Shown: in pieces, positions 1 through 10,735 of the stretch
Layout of the letters: each line of letters opens with the position of its first letter
How positions within the stretch are numbered: position 1 is the stretch's first letter
Assembly (NCBI RefSeq): GCF_025370935.1
Contig: NC_133500.1
Span: 8,652,187 to 8,716,186 of the forward strand
Source of the DNA: Choristoneura fumiferana
Lineage: Eukaryota > Arthropoda > Insecta > Lepidoptera > Tortricidae
Direction: 5' to 3'
DNA length: 64,000 nucleotides
Program-made: the position numbers and the translations under genes
Notes under the pieces: generated by a model
Database searches by the model: none
Told to the model about the DNA's origin: nothing
The model's input: the letters and a program-made list of their open reading frames with translations, nothing else

Positions 1-19
1 TGTGTTTTAATTTTTTGCT

Positions 20-138
20 CCTGTTACAGGGCCCACCCGGTATAAGTATTTATTTAGTTTATGCGTTACCTAGTACCCATAGTACAAGCATTGCTTAGTT
101 TGGGACTGGGTCAATTGGTGTTAATTGAGCCATGATCC
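20..138 (+). repeat. 3' part of a tRNA-derived SINE (family S2)
   Basis: Matches the downstream half of the S2 SINE family seen complete near 50.7 kb: the phrase CCTAGTACCCATAGTACAAG, then TTTGGGACTGGGTCAATTGG and the CATGAT end. The tRNA-like head with its B box is missing here, so this is a 5'-truncated or interrupted copy. Confidence 0.7.
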
Positions 139-139
139 G

Positions 140-415
140 CGTAGGATTCATTTATCGCTATCCCGCGTGTCCTTCCCGGGACTTTAAACTATATGTAGAC
201 TGAATTTCATCTTGGTTCAGCGCGGCATCGGAGATTTTTTCCCTATCCCATGGGAATATCGGGATAAAAAGTATCCTATGTTTCAATCCAGGTTATAAAC
301 TAACTTTTTGCAAAATTTCTTTTAAATCCGTCCAGCCGTTTCAGCGTGAAGAAGTAACAAACATACTCACTCACTCACAAACTTTCACATTTATAATATT
401 AGTAGGAAGTAGGAT
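140..415 (-). mobile_element. Lep1-type non-autonomous Helitron, degraded
   Basis: On the minus strand it begins near TCCTACTAATATTATAAATG and runs through CACGCTGAAACGGCTGGACG and the GGGATA box to a degraded right end. This is the order of parts in Lep1 elements of Lepidoptera, rolling-circle elements without their own enzyme. The canonical CTAG terminus is not clear, so the 3' boundary is approximate. Confidence 0.65.
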
Positions 416-609
416 TGAAATAGGATCACCGTAATCGAAATCTATGTAGACTTCATATTATAGTATTAGCACTATAGTTATACTGAAATGCGCAGAAGCA
501 TAACATTAAATGTAACCGAGCATCGGATGTTTGCAGCAACATAAGAAGGTGGGTAGTAAAAACAAAGAGCACGGCATTAATTACTGGTTATGCAGTGTGT
601 GTGTCCATC

Positions 610-1050
610 CTACTTCCTATTAATATTATAAATGCGAAAGTTTGTGTGTGTGTGTTTATTGCTCCTTCACGCTAAAACGGCTTGACGGATTTGGATGAAA
701 TTTGGTATGTAGGTAGCTGAACATTTGGAATAACACATGAGCTACTTTTTATCCCGATATTCCCACGGAATAGGGATAAAATCTTGAAATAACAACCTTT
801 GGGGTTAGAGTCATGAAATTTGGTATGTAGCTAGCTGGACATCTGGAATAACACATAGGCTTCTTGTTATCCCGATATTCCTACGGGATAGGGATAAAAT
901 CTTGAAATTTCAACTGCTAGGTTTGGAGTCTTGAAATTGTGGACAGTTGTTCTTAACACAACCTCAATGAAGACCATGATATATTTTTTTGGGGAATTGT
1001 AACGAACAGATCGAATAGTTTGCGCGTGCGAAGCCGCGGGTAAAAACTAG
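610..1050 (+). mobile_element. Lep1-type non-autonomous Helitron
   Basis: Starts at a palindromic TTAATATTATAA, followed by ATGCGAAAGTTTGTGTGTG, the CACGCTAAAACGGCTTGACG phrase and two tandem versions of an approximately 130-bp block (GAAATTTGGTATGTAG...CGGGATAGGGATAAAAT). It ends GCGAAGCCGCGGGTAAAAACTAG. The CTAG end next to a T and the GC-rich pre-terminal hairpin are Helitron hallmarks. No Rep/helicase coding capacity. Confidence 0.75.
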
Positions 1051-1052
1051 TT

Positions 1053-2074
1053 GTTAATAAAAAATATCCAGAAACAACTTCTGATCTAATGATAAATCTC
1101 GAACATGCACTTAGGAGGTTTGGATAGGGAGTTCTAAGGAGTTCTAAGGTCTTCAATGACATGTCAAAGAGCTATCAGTTAAAAGGTATTGGTTCTTCAT
1201 CGTCGATCTGGCCGTCTTCAAATCTAGGATGAATAGGTATTTATTAGGCAAGCGTGCTCTATCTTAGCCCACATCTTCGCTTACCACCAGGCGCGACTGT
1301 GGTCAAAACCCAAGCCTATTTCTGTGTAAAAAAATCTTGTTCGGGGCTCAATATAATACAAATACTCTTTATTGTACGCCAGAAATAGTAAGAGTTCTCC
1401 TTTTTTAATTCTGCACAGACACTGTATATAAAGCGTAACATTGACGTTATTTTAAATTTCAAATGTCGTATTTAATTGAATTAATCCGGATAACTCACAT
1501 CTTAAATCGTGTTTAGCTCGACATGTTCCGGACTTAATTGTAGCCCTACCTCTTGGATTTAAGACGTGAGGTTTCCCGATTTATTTCATCAAATATAAGT
1601 GAGTCTCACGTTAGTTTCATGTTCATAGTTCTAATGTCGCCCCGTGTAACAATGGAGACGTGCAACCGAAACTAATTGGTCCGGTAGTCGGACGGTGCCG
1701 CGCCGTCCGCATCGCACCGGTTTTAATTTCCGACGTCAGTGGAGGTGTTACATTTTTACTATTTGACTACACGTAGCGGCAGGGTTAACGTTGGTTCCGT
1801 ATAATTTTGGCACATTGTTCATTAATGCAATTCTTCGAATGTATGTTGAAGTTCATATATTTCGTACTATTTCGTAGAACTTCGCTTAGTGCTTTACTAT
1901 GTTAGGCTGCGCGTCCACCAGACGAGGATGCGTTGCGAAGGAATGTGTTTCTCATGAACCATGGTTTTTAATTGTATTTTTTTTGCTGTGCCGAATTTTG
2001 GTAAACAACAACAAACAATACAATACAATGACTCTCTAGTGTACACCAGAAATAGTAAGCGATACAGAAAACAG
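1053..2074. other. Intergenic DNA, no gene seen
   Basis: No coding region with recognisable protein features. It contains minus-strand LINE-tail-like pieces (about 1360-1395 and 1995-2060, sharing GTACRCCAGAAATAGTAAG) that probably derive from one 3'-end family. A GC-rich patch lies at 1670-1740. Confidence 0.5.
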
Positions 2075-2211
2075 GTACAGTCACCAGCATTAATATCTGC
2101 CACAGCGGAGCGTGCACAAATATCTGACACGTCCTTCCGGCCCTAGAAATAGAGTCGTATCAGATATTTATGCACGCTTGTTGTGTCAGATATTGGTGCT
2201 GGTGACTGTAC
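2075..2211. mobile_element. Foldback MITE (137 bp)
   Basis: The ends are inverted: GTACAGTCACCAGCATTAAT at the left against ATTGGTGCTGGTGACTGTAC at the right, and the pairing continues inward through ATATCTG and the GCGTGCA/TGCACGC pair. The whole element can fold into one imperfect hairpin. Small size and lack of coding fit a MITE. The superfamily is not assigned because no clear target-site duplication was read. Confidence 0.75.
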
Positions 2212-2395
2212 ACAGAAAGAAAATAACAAGGTAAACAATAGGCGGCCTTATCGCTTAAGAGCTATCTCTTCCAGACACCTTTTTTACAGAAAAAGATACA
2301 TTATTTTATGGAAAACGATACATTATGGCATATGAAATTCGGGCAATCGATAGAGAACCGTACAAAATAGGTCTTAAATATTATTAGGTTGCACA

Positions 2396-2625
2396 TGCCT
2401 TAAGGTCCCGGGTTCGATTCCCGGCCGGGGCAGATATTTATATGAATAATACACATGTTTATTCTCGGGTCTTGGTTGTTTAATATGTATTTAAGCATGT
2501 ATTTATCTATATAAGTATGTTTATCCGTTGCCTAGTATCCATAATACAAGCTTTGCTTAGTTTGTGAATACGTCCATTGGTGTCAAGTGTCCCATGATAT
2601 TTATTTATTTATTTATTCCTTGCAC
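2396..2625 (+). mobile_element. tRNA-derived SINE, family S2
   Basis: Contains a Pol III B box (GGTTCGATTCC) followed by CGGGGCAGATATTTATATGA and the family body (CCTAGTATCCATAATACAAG, TTTGCTTAGTTTG), ending in an ATTTATTTATTT tail. The A box present in the 50.7-kb copy is lost, so the copy is 5'-truncated. Confidence 0.75.
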
Positions 2626-2948
2626 CCTCGCACATCTCTGGTGGAAACGCAGCCTAACAGAAGTTTACCAAAGCGGGTGTAAATATTCGAAAGCTTTATT
2701 AATAGGTGCTTAATCATATCCCTAAAATAGAACCTACAAAGCCTATCCGTTTTAGGTCATAATTAAAGTTCGCACGTGTAACCTATATCTTGCGCATGAT
2801 TGCAACAAAGGAGTAATTATAATTGTCCTATAAGGAGCATAATAGTCCTATAAGGAGCATAATAGTCCTATAAGGAGCATAATAGATTTCTATTACGACA
2901 AAATTTGTACTTGAACAATTGCCACGGACAATGGGTTACACTTTACTA

Positions 2949-3168
2949 AACTAGCTGTTACCCGCGACTCCGGCGGCGTACAATTCGTTAATCGCTATCC
3001 CGCGGGAACTATGCTATTTTCCGGGATAAAACTGTCCTATGTCCTTCCCCGGGACTCAAACTATCTGTACCGAATTTCATCTCAATCGGTTCAGCGGTTT
3101 AGAAGTAAAGAGGTAACAAACAAATAAACAGACTTACAAACTTTCGCATTTACATATAATACTAGCGG
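2949..3168 (-). mobile_element. Lep1-type Helitron
   Basis: On the minus strand it reads from an AAATGCGAAAGTTTGTAAGTC start to a terminal CTAG at 2951-2954. Between are the family phrases ATCCCGGAAAATAGCATAG and GTACGCCGCCGGAGTCGCGG. A second partial terminus sits directly beside it at 3166-3200 (CTAGCGGTTACTCGCGACTG), which suggests adjacent Helitron insertions, a pattern common in this superfamily. Confidence 0.7.
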
Positions 3169-3827
3169 TTACTCGCGACTGCGTCCGCGTAGTATGAAAA
3201 ATAGTTTGCGTCCTATTCTCAGACCTACCCTACCGAGTATACACAAAAAAAAACCGGCCAAGAGCGTGTCGTACACGCCCAGAATAGGGTTCCGTAGCCA
3301 TTACGATAAAATCTAAAATCAAATAATATTTTTCTAAGGATTTCGTATTGTGTACTAAATCTTCCAAGTTTAGGTATATTTTATACCTTAGGCTGCTATT
3401 TACTTATAAACTACTAATAATACTCAAGCAATCTTAGCCGTTATTTCAATGAAAATTTGCACTTTAAAGTTGAATATTTCGCAAACAGATCACTGAATAG
3501 AAAAATTGACTTAATAATAATAATAAATTCATTTATTTCGGTCAACTTGGCCCATACAATAAATACCTTACAGACTCGTGTCACAAGATATAGATTAGAT
3601 TAGTGGAAAATATATATGAGGGAATGAGGGTGGATTTGCGGACGAATGATTTGATGGACAAGAGCGGACGGAATGACCGATGATTTCTGTGAAGTGAATG
3701 AGACGAGCGAGTGAGTGAGAGAGATTTAAGTTGAGTTACGATCGGGTGAGCCTTGGTGCTAGTTGTGTTTTCTGTTTTCTCTTGTGTTCAAAGTATTCCA
3801 TTTAATTTTATATGCTCAGCGGGTGAC

Positions 3828-4165
3828 CTTGTGGAGAACCCGTTTGCCCGGCTACCTGGCTTCAAAGCCAGTCGTAAGAACTGGACGACGTTGAACCGCA
3901 TCCGCTCGGGTTTCGCCCGCTGCAACTACTGCCCGCACAAGTGGGGCCTTAAAGACTCGCCAGCGTGTGACTGCGGCGCTCCGCAGCAAACAGCCTACCA
4001 CATCATGGAGGAGTGCCCCAACCGACGTTTTGCTGACGGCTTCAGGGGGCTTAACAGATGCTCTGGGGAGGCTATAGACCGGCTAAATAATTTAGATTTA
4101 GTTTTATAAGAAACGCAGGACTTGTATCTTTGAAAGGCCGTACGATAATAATAATAATAATTTTA
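3828..4165 (+). pseudogene. LINE 3' end: C-terminal zinc-knuckle region of an R1/Jockey-type ORF2
   Basis: The frame ending at 4109 encodes CDCGAPQQTAYHIMEECPNR, a CxC(x8)HxxxC-type cluster at the C-terminus, preceded by FARCNYCPHKWGLKDSPACD and followed by a leucine-rich end (NNLDLVL). This layout is typical of the C-termini of R1/Jockey-group LINE ORF2 proteins, downstream of the reverse transcriptase. The RT and endonuclease are absent, so this is a 5'-truncated dead copy. The stop is followed by a short 3' UTR and an (AATAAT)n tail. The residues upstream of about 3828 do not look like the family and are probably flanking sequence. Confidence 0.7.
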
Positions 4166-4227
4166 TAATAAACTTTTCTACTTTCTTTGTTTATAGTTTC
4201 GTTGTTGTTTCCTTCACACGATCCCAC

Positions 4228-4532
4228 ATCATCATCATCATCATCCCAGCCTATATACGTCCCACTGCTGGGCACAGGCCTCCTCTCAGAACAAGAGGGC
4301 TTGGGCTATAGTTCCCACGCGGGCCCAGTGCGGATTGGGAACTTCACCATTGAATTGCTTCGCAGGTTTGTGCAGGTTTCCTCACGATGTTTTCCTTCAC
4401 CGCAAAGCTCGTGGTAAATTTCAAATGTAATTCCGCACATGAATTTGGAAAAACTCAGAGGTGCGAGCCGGGGTTTGAACCCACGACCCTCTGTTTGAGA
4501 GGCGATAGGTCAAACCACTAGGCCACCACGGC
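4228..4532 (-). mobile_element. tRNA-derived SINE, family S1
   Basis: Read on the minus strand, it has an A box (TGGCCTAGTGG), a B box (GGTTCAAACCC) and a body with CCACGAGCTTTGCGGTGAAG and GTTCCCAATCCGCACTGGGC. It ends in GCCCAGCAGTGGGACGTATA plus (ATG)n. The last about 50 bp resemble the 3' end of local RTE LINEs, so it probably borrows RTE machinery (inference). One of at least seven copies in the window. Confidence 0.85.
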
Positions 4533-5369
4533 TTTTATGGGATTTTATATGTACAAAAATACTGCTTTCAATATGACTTCAGTTCCCAGTAAGTTTTCTT
4601 TTCTATGAAAAAAGCATTTTTCTCCGATACCGCATATTTCGTGAGCCCACATGATTTGTCCATATATTTTATCTCGTCTATTTATCTATACAACATGGTC
4701 GGAAACGCAGGCCATAAAATACAGGGTGCTACATAAAACTTGTAAAGCGGCCATAAAGTCGGTAAAAGGCCGTTTTTTTCGTAAAACAAAGTAATACAGC
4801 CTTTATTAGGTACTATGTTTATGGGTAGCGATTCAATTATATGGGGTTCATGCCGGTTCTAAGGTGCATTAACGGTTCTTATGTCTACAGTTTAAACTAG
4901 TTGTTGTCCGCGACTTCGTCTGCGAAGTATCCATTTAGCGATAGCCCACGCTGAAAAGTCATTACGATTTTCCTTGTTAATTAATGTGATGTGACTACAG
5001 CGCTTACTGTGAAATGATTCTATGGTGGCTCATGAATTAAAGTCCTTGAACGTACGCATTTTCCAGAAATTGAAAGAATTTTATCATTTCAAAGTTAAAT
5101 ATCTCAAAAATGGTTAATGGTATTGGTATAGCTAATGGTTGAAACTCGCTTTCACGTAGAAAAACGCATCAAAATCTGTACGTCCGTTTGAGAGCTACGT
5201 TGCCACAAACAGATAGAAAGACTATGTCAAATTTAAAACACCCCTCTTTTTGCCTCAGGAAAAGTATCCTACATACTCGTGCTATCAGTGTGTTGAATAT
5301 CAACCAAATTTGAAAAGTTTTTGAAATTTGTTTCATATCGACGGACGGTTTTTTTTCTGAAACTGTAAA

Positions 5370-5562
5370 CTACGCGGAGTCCGCGGATCGGCAAGTGCAG
5401 CGTAGGACGTCCACCAACGAGATGGACGGATGAACTAGTTAAAGCCGCGGGCTTACGATGGATGTAGGCCGCTGCCAACCGAAGCGACTTGAGGTCTATG
5501 GGGGAGGCCTATGTCCAACAGTGGACATCCTACGGCTAAGATGATGATGATGATGAAACTAC
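5370..5562 (+). pseudogene. RTE LINE 3' end, dead
   Basis: Degraded continuation of the RTE C-terminal motif (WRPRxGKRSxxRPPTRWTDxLVKAAG), then GGGGGAGGCCTATGTCCAAC and an (ATGATG)n tail. It is 5'-truncated and has in-frame stops. The same tail is used by the other RTE fragments of this window, which makes the family assignment reliable although this copy is short. Confidence 0.75.
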
Positions 5563-5934
5563 AAGCATTTGCGTATCTAGGGTTATTTTTCAGGGGGGGG
5601 GCGGCCTGGGTTTGCCAAGATATCAGTATTATAGAATTTTGAATCGGTTGCCCAATAACGGCCGTTTAACACTTGGCGTTACGTGGTTAATATAAATTAG
5701 CTATACTATTTATATGTAGAACCTTTAAATGTATTATTATGTAAGAGGGCTCGTCCTTTACCGAGGTTCCGCGGTGGCTAATGAATTATGAAACGACGCT
5801 CAGCACTCTTACTTGACATAGGCCGAGAGCTAGAGCCCTGTTTCTAACCCCTAAAGCAAAAAGGGCGATGTTAAGTTTGACCGGACCCCAATGTCTATGA
5901 CGTCTGTATTTGTTTCTATGTGTTGTCAAATTCA

Positions 5935-6112
5935 TAGTCAAAAACATTTTTATTCAATTTAGGCTTTAACAAGCACTTATGAATATAAAAAAATACCATC
6001 GATTTGGAAAAACTTCTATTGAGATGAATCCGGCGAAAAAGTCAACGAGGTATATTTTTTAAAACAGATTTACAATCTTACTAAATGATATCTATACATA
6101 ACAAGTTTTTCA
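5935..6112 (-). repeat. 3' UTR/tail of a Jockey/CR1-like LINE
   Basis: Close to the 3' end of the LINE fragment at 55.0-55.6 kb (shared TTTATTCAATTTAGGCTTTAAC, GGCGAAAAAGTCAACGAGG, ACAGATTTACAAT). Only untranslated sequence is present. Confidence 0.65.
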
Positions 6113-6600
6113 CATATAGGTGTTCAATAAAGAGTCACTGTAATGTATTGTCTGTCTGTGGCATCGTAGCTGTCAAACACGTGGACCGATTTTAACGTGG
6201 TTTTTTTTACGTGAAAGCGAGTTTCCCTACAGTGTTTATAGCTATGTTTTATTCAATTTAATTGAGTCAGCATTTTTTAAGATCTTTCACTTTAAAACAA
6301 CAATGACGAGGATTTTGCAACTTTTTGATGGTTAGGTTATAAACTGTCAAAATCAGATGCCTATACCAATTCTGTATTGTAACTCTGTTGACGAATAATT
6401 TATTTCAAAGCAACTGAAATATAATTTCTGAGTTAATCGAAAACATGTCTGGTTATAAAGGCTATTATATACTTTTTTATACATGCATTTAGAGTTTTGT
6501 CTGAATAAAAAATCATTTTTTTTATGTAGCCCGCAATATGTCCCACTGCTGGGCAAAGGCCTCCCCTTTCTTCCGCCAATCAGTCATTGTATTCCGCCAC

Positions 6601-6901
6601 AGAAAAACCGGCCAATTGCGAGTCGGACTCTCGCACGAAGGGTTCCGTACATCATTCATTAGACATTAGCAAAAAAATCACGTTTGTTGTATGGGAGCCC
6701 CCAATAAATATTTACTTTATTCTGTTTATAGTAGGTATGTGTTGTTATAGCGGCCACAGTTATACATAATCTGTGAAAATTTCAACTGTCTAACTATCAC
6801 GAGTCTAACTATCGAGATACAGCCTTGTGACAGACGGACGGACGCGACGGACGGACAGGAAGTCTTAGTAAAATGGGGTTTCCGTTTTTACCCTTTGGGT
6901 A
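6601..6901 (-). repeat. Widespread lepidopteran GTTCCGTAC repeat, split by an LTR element
   Basis: Left part of an interspersed element whose ends read AAAACCGGCC...GAGTCGGACTC and ACCCTTTGGGTACGGAACCCT. It contains a proto-microsatellite of GACG/GACA units (about 6832-6860), as in the mini-me class of insect repeats. Its right end lies at 8195-8212, on the far side of the LTR retrotransposon inserted at its GGTA. Mechanism of spread unknown to me. Confidence 0.65.
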
Positions 6902-8194
6902 TGTGGCGACACCCCCGCCACATATTGTGTGATCAGCATTTTAGCTAACCACGCGGGGCCCGCTGCCAACGGACGCCAGTCGGTACGCAACCACCTTACT
7001 TGCCACGCGCCTACCAACGCGCCCCGACTCCCGCCTGGTTAGCCCGCCTTCTGAACTTTTCTTATAACATACATGTGTGTTATTAAAGAATATTAGCTAC
7101 CTACTTTGTTCATCTCTTCCATCCCAGCACGCAACCCGAACTATAGCCATTGCCAGTAAAAGGTAGTTAAAGTGGTGACCCCGTTTTCGAACACGTGCTA
7201 ACTAGATTCGTTTGTGAGCTAACCAGGCGGTTAAATTCAGTGAAACCACAAAGTGACCTCAGAAGTAAAAGCCTCAACAGTCGAGCAGTCAGACCACCGA
7301 ACTGCTATCTGATAGCGGCAAAAGCAAGATAGCACCGTTCCGGACCAATCTTACACAAACACATATCGTTACATCAGCAAATATTTTCGCCGAACGTCGT
7401 CTCATTCCTAGAAGCCATCACAACCGCCAAAGCGTGTGGTTAAAGGATGTTATATATTGCCGCCGGACATCGTGTCATTTGAAATCCATCTTGAAGCCAT
7501 CACAGCCGCCAAAGCGTGTGGTTAGAGGATCTTCATTGCACCGTCGAGTGTCGTCGCAGGGAGTCATGCCATTACACGCAGAGGTCGCTCATGAAGTCAT
7601 TACAGCCGCAAAGGCGTATGGCATGAAGACTTTCTTGTCAGAGCATGATCAAGCGGGACCTACAAGCGCCGCATTCCAGCCCAGTCACGTTGCATAGCAG
7701 TGGAGCAGCGTCAGCGCGGGCACAGAGCGATCATATTACAAACGTCGTAAACATGAGCGCAGCGTCGATTTATTTGCATCAGCATTACCGTAACAATATA
7801 GGAGTACAGTCAGTCATGAAAAGAGGTTACAAGTTGTCAATTGTTTTTATTTTTGGCTGTTTTTTTTTTTTTTTTTGTGTATACATTTTATTTTTCTCAA
7901 AGAAGGGGGGGGAGTGATGTGGCGACACCCCTGCCACATATTGTGTGATCAGCATTTTAGCTAACCACGCGGGGCCCGCGGCCAACGGACGCCAGTCGGT
8001 ACACAACCACCTTACTTGCCACGCGCCTATCAACGCGCCCCGACTCCCGCCTGGTTAGCCCGCCTTCTGAACTTTTCTTATAACATACATGTGTGTTATT
8101 AAAGAATATTAGCTATTAGCTACCTACTTTGTTCATCTCTTCCATCCCAGCACGCAACCCGAACTATAGCCATTGCCAGTAAAAGGTAGTTAAA
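6902..8194 (+). mobile_element. Small LTR retrotransposon lacking gag-pol (TRIM/LARD-like), 1293 bp
   Basis: Two near-identical direct repeats, 6902-7171 (270 bp) and 7918-8194 (277 bp), both start TGTGGCGACACCCC and end GTAGTTAAA. The second differs mainly by a 7-bp duplication (AGCTATT). The flanks are GGTA at 6898-6901 and 8195-8198, a 4-bp target-site duplication. TGGTGACCCCG just after the first LTR is a candidate primer-binding site, and an A/G-rich purine tract (AAAGAAGGGGGGGG) precedes the second LTR. The 746-bp interior has no gag, protease, RT or integrase, so movement would need enzymes from a relative. The interior has three copies of an approximately 30-bp phrase (see 7411). Confidence 0.85.
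7411..7622 (+). repeat. Three spaced copies of a 30-bp motif inside the LTR element
   Basis: Copies start at 7411, 7493 and 7593 with the shared wording GAAGCCATCACARCCGCCAA followed by AGCGTGTGGTTA; the third is more diverged. Spacing is 82 and 100 bp. They lie in the non-coding interior of the element, between the candidate primer-binding site and the purine tract. Role unknown; a packaging or regulatory site is only a guess. Confidence 0.6.
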
Positions 8195-8212
8195 GGTACA
8201 AACCCTAAAAAC

Positions 8213-8885
8213 TGATCATTTGTGTGTCTCTTTCTACCCTAATCTTATACCGTGTGACAGAAAGAAGTAGCGAAAACGATTGTGATTTCAAGTATGTTAG
8301 ATGATAAGGCCTCAGACCTTCACTACAATGGTCTCGTAGTTTTCCCGTTTTTCGTGACACGAACTCTTCGACTATAACAATGTACTGAACCCAATGAGCG
8401 TTTTTGTATGAATATATTCTCGAATAAAATCAAGGTATGAATAATTCAGTATCCTTTGGGTGTAACGAAAATAGCAAAAACCCCTCTAAGATATCTTTGA
8501 CAGTTAATTTTATGATTTTGTCTCCCCCGTGAATTGAGAATGAGGTATTAAATTTTGTTCACAATTTCATTATTTTACTGGGGGTTATATTGTTTTGGTA
8601 AAGGGTATTCTCGAAGGGGATCGCGTTTATTTTTTATTTCTTGGCTGAAAACGTTTTTAACCACCGAGGAAACGAAGGCGGGGGGTTCTATACAGACAGT
8701 TATTTTATTTCTTGTAATTCGCGGTGTAAGAGCCAGTTCTACCTTATCTACCAAAAAATAATGAATCGTTTTTTATTACTCATGAAACTGCTCTGAATGT
8801 AGTCCTGTTGGAATTGCCTAAACAACGTATTGATATATTCGATACTACACTTGACCAGGGGTAAACTTAAAAAAAAAACGTAAAA
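8213..8885. other. Intergenic DNA, no gene seen
   Basis: AT-rich sequence with no supported gene. The only longer plus-strand open stretch (8555-8761) is hydrophobic at its start but has no recognisable domain, and its composition is that of the flanking DNA. Confidence 0.5.
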
Positions 8886-9032
8886 AACAATAACGAATTA
8901 TTTTAAGCAGCCCTTAGGCAAGGTTCCGAAGATGCTGGCGTTCCCTCATTGAATAGTTAAACTAATTATATGTTCGAGGAAGCTGCCAGCTCTTCAGTCT
9001 GTGACGTCGACTAACCTCTTAGTTATTGCTCA

Positions 9033-9195
9033 GCTTCAAATTCAAATTCAAATCATTTATTCAGTAAATAGGCCGCAATGGGCACTTTTACACGTCATTT
9101 TTTAAACTACCAGCGCTTTCGGAAAGACCATCATTGCCAAGAAGAATGCGCCGCAAGAAACTTGGCAGAAAGTCATTTTTTTCAAAATAAATAAG
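9033..9195 (-). repeat. 3' end of the Jockey/CR1-like LINE family of 17.6 kb, itself interrupted
   Basis: Reverse complement of the last about 150 bp of the LINE at 17.6-19.95 kb: AAGTTTCTTGCGGCGCATTC, GGCAATGATGGTCTTTCCGA, then a TTGAAT-type tail at the left. The sequence that should follow (AAAATACTTA..AAAACTAC) reappears at 9773-9803 beyond a SINE and a Helitron. The LINE tail was therefore broken by later insertions. Confidence 0.75.
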
Positions 9196-9204
9196 TAAAT
9201 AAAT

Positions 9205-9452
9205 ATCACGGGACAATTCACAGCAATTGACCTAATCCCAAAGTAAGCTTAGCAATTAAAGCTTGTGTTATGGGTACTAAGCAACGGATAAATATAATTA
9301 TATATATAGATAGATAAATGCATATTAAACACCCAAGACCCGAGAACAAACATTCGTATTTTTCATACAAATATCTGCCCCGACACGGAAATCGAACCCG
9401 GGACCTCAAGCTTCGTAGTCAGGTTCTCTAACCACTAGGCCATCAGGTCGTC
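9205..9452 (-). mobile_element. tRNA-derived SINE, family S2
   Basis: On the minus strand: A-box-like TGGCCTAGTGGTTAGAGAAC, B box GGTTCGATTTCC, GGGGCAGATATTTGTATGAA, the conserved body and a terminal TATTTATTTA run. The head is present, so this copy is nearly full length. It sits inside the LINE tail at 9033-9803. Confidence 0.8.
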
Positions 9453-9454
9453 GT

Positions 9455-9757
9455 TTGTTACTCCTTCACGCTGGAACGGCTGGACGGATTAGGATGAAAT
9501 TTGGTATGTAGATAGCTGGACATCTGGAACAAAGCATATGCTACTTTTTATTTCTATTCCCACGGGATAGGGATAAAATTTCGAAACAACAACCGCTGGG
9601 CTAAGAGATGAAATTTGAGATGATTGTTTTAAATGTAGCGCCGTCAACGAAAACCACGATTTAATTTTCGGTAATTCCCACGGGGATATTTAAAAATTTA
9701 AAAATTTCGAATCAGCTGCTGGATCTAATGATTTACATGTGCGAAGCTGCGGGTAAA
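9455..9757 (+). mobile_element. Lep1-type Helitron, 5' end missing
   Basis: Has CACGCTGGAACGGCTGGACG, the ATGAAATTTGGTATGTAGAT block and the pre-terminal GTGCGAAGCTGCGGGTAAA. The first about 40 bp and the CTAG terminus are eroded. It abuts the S2 SINE. Confidence 0.65.
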
Positions 9758-9956
9758 CATTACTACAAATAAAATACTTACTTAAAAACTACGGTATAAA
9801 GCTCAGTTCAAAGCGCTAGGACCCCACGGACCATAGGTCTCGACACCGAACAGGATAAAGAAGTATTCGGTACTTTTTGAGCCGCTTTAGATGCTGCACC
9901 AGCTGTAGTTTTTTTTATTTTTATATTCGACTGGATGGAAAACGAGCAACTGGGTC

Positions 9957-10205
9957 TCCTGATGGTAAGAGCTTAGATCACCACCGCCAATAAACATTTG
10001 CAACACCAGGGTTATTGCAGATGCGTTGCCAACCTAGAGGCCTAAGATGGGATACCTCGAGTGCCAGTAATTTCACCGGCTGTCTTACTCTCCACGTCGA
10101 AACACAACAGTGCAAGCACTGCTGCTTCACGGCAGGATTAGCGAGCAAGATGGTGGTAGCAATCCGGGCGGACCTTGCACAAGGTCCTATCACCTGCAAA
10201 GTAGC
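9957..10205 (-). repeat. Interspersed repeat family S4 (GGTGGTAGGACC)
   Basis: Reverse complement of the units at 13.2 and 51.0 kb, sharing GCAAGGTCCGCCCGGATTGC, AGCAGCAGTGCTTGCACTG, GGTGAAATTACTGGCACT and ATCTTAGGCCTCTAGGTTGG. The three copies start and end at about the same points, so this is a defined element (SINE or LINE 3' end; class not settled). The open frames across it are by-products of GC-rich repeat sequence. Confidence 0.75.
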
Positions 10206-10445
10206 TGTAGTATAGCTATACGTAGTCTTTTATGTACAAAACCGTCTGTCCAAAAAGCTTTTAACTCGGCCCCATATCACAATATTGTTCTGCTATCCGG
10301 CACACCTTCATAGGTGTTGATTGCTTGATCTTGACGGTATATTACAACCCTTTGTTTTGGAACGCCCTTACACGGAATTAATAATTAAACAAATAGAAAT
10401 GTCACATATGCTAAAAGCGCATATAAGACGCGCGTAAAGGCGTAA

Positions 10446-10735
10446 AGGTCACAGCTCATTACAGCCACCCGGCACCCGACCAGCACCTCCTCGCCTCGAG
10501 CGGTTAGTATTCTTCATATGGATTTGTATGGGTATACGCTCACTACATCAACTCCGCAGCGTCCCTCACTCCTCCTCACTCGCGAGGTTGCCACGCGCGG
10601 ACGGTGAGTGGACCACTCGGTGATAGCCTGCTGCTCGCCGCCATAGTAACATCCACCCGTGGACCACCTGTCGACAACGAGTGGACTCCGAAATTTGAGT
10701 CGTGCGTGCCGGGTGGGTCTAATGAGCTGTGACCT
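10446..10735. mobile_element. PIF/Harbinger-type MITE (290 bp)
   Basis: Terminal inverted repeats AGGTCACAGCTCATTA / TAATGAGCTGTGACCT, extended by a CACCCGGCAC/GTGCCGGGTG pair. The element is flanked on both sides by TAA, the 3-bp target duplication used by PIF/Harbinger transposases. The interior is GC-rich and non-coding. Movement would depend on a transposase from elsewhere. Confidence 0.75.

Larger units (their letters stand above)
8890..9905 (-). pseudogene. Retroelement C-terminal domain (ETLGPW type), split by a nest of insertions
   Basis: The minus-strand pieces at 9806-9905 (with VETYGPWGPSAL) and 8890-9032 (with AGSFL, then IQxGNASIFGTLP) are consecutive parts of the same domain seen better at 60.06-60.48 kb. 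They are separated by about 775 bp of inserted elements. GCTCAG occurs on both sides (9027 region and 9807 region), consistent with a target-site duplication. Stops and frameshifts show it is dead. Confidence 0.65.

Noticed and set aside
9978..10313. Overlapping frames on both strands
   Set aside because: They fall in interspersed repeat S4; the same frames appear in the other S4 copies at 13.2 kb.
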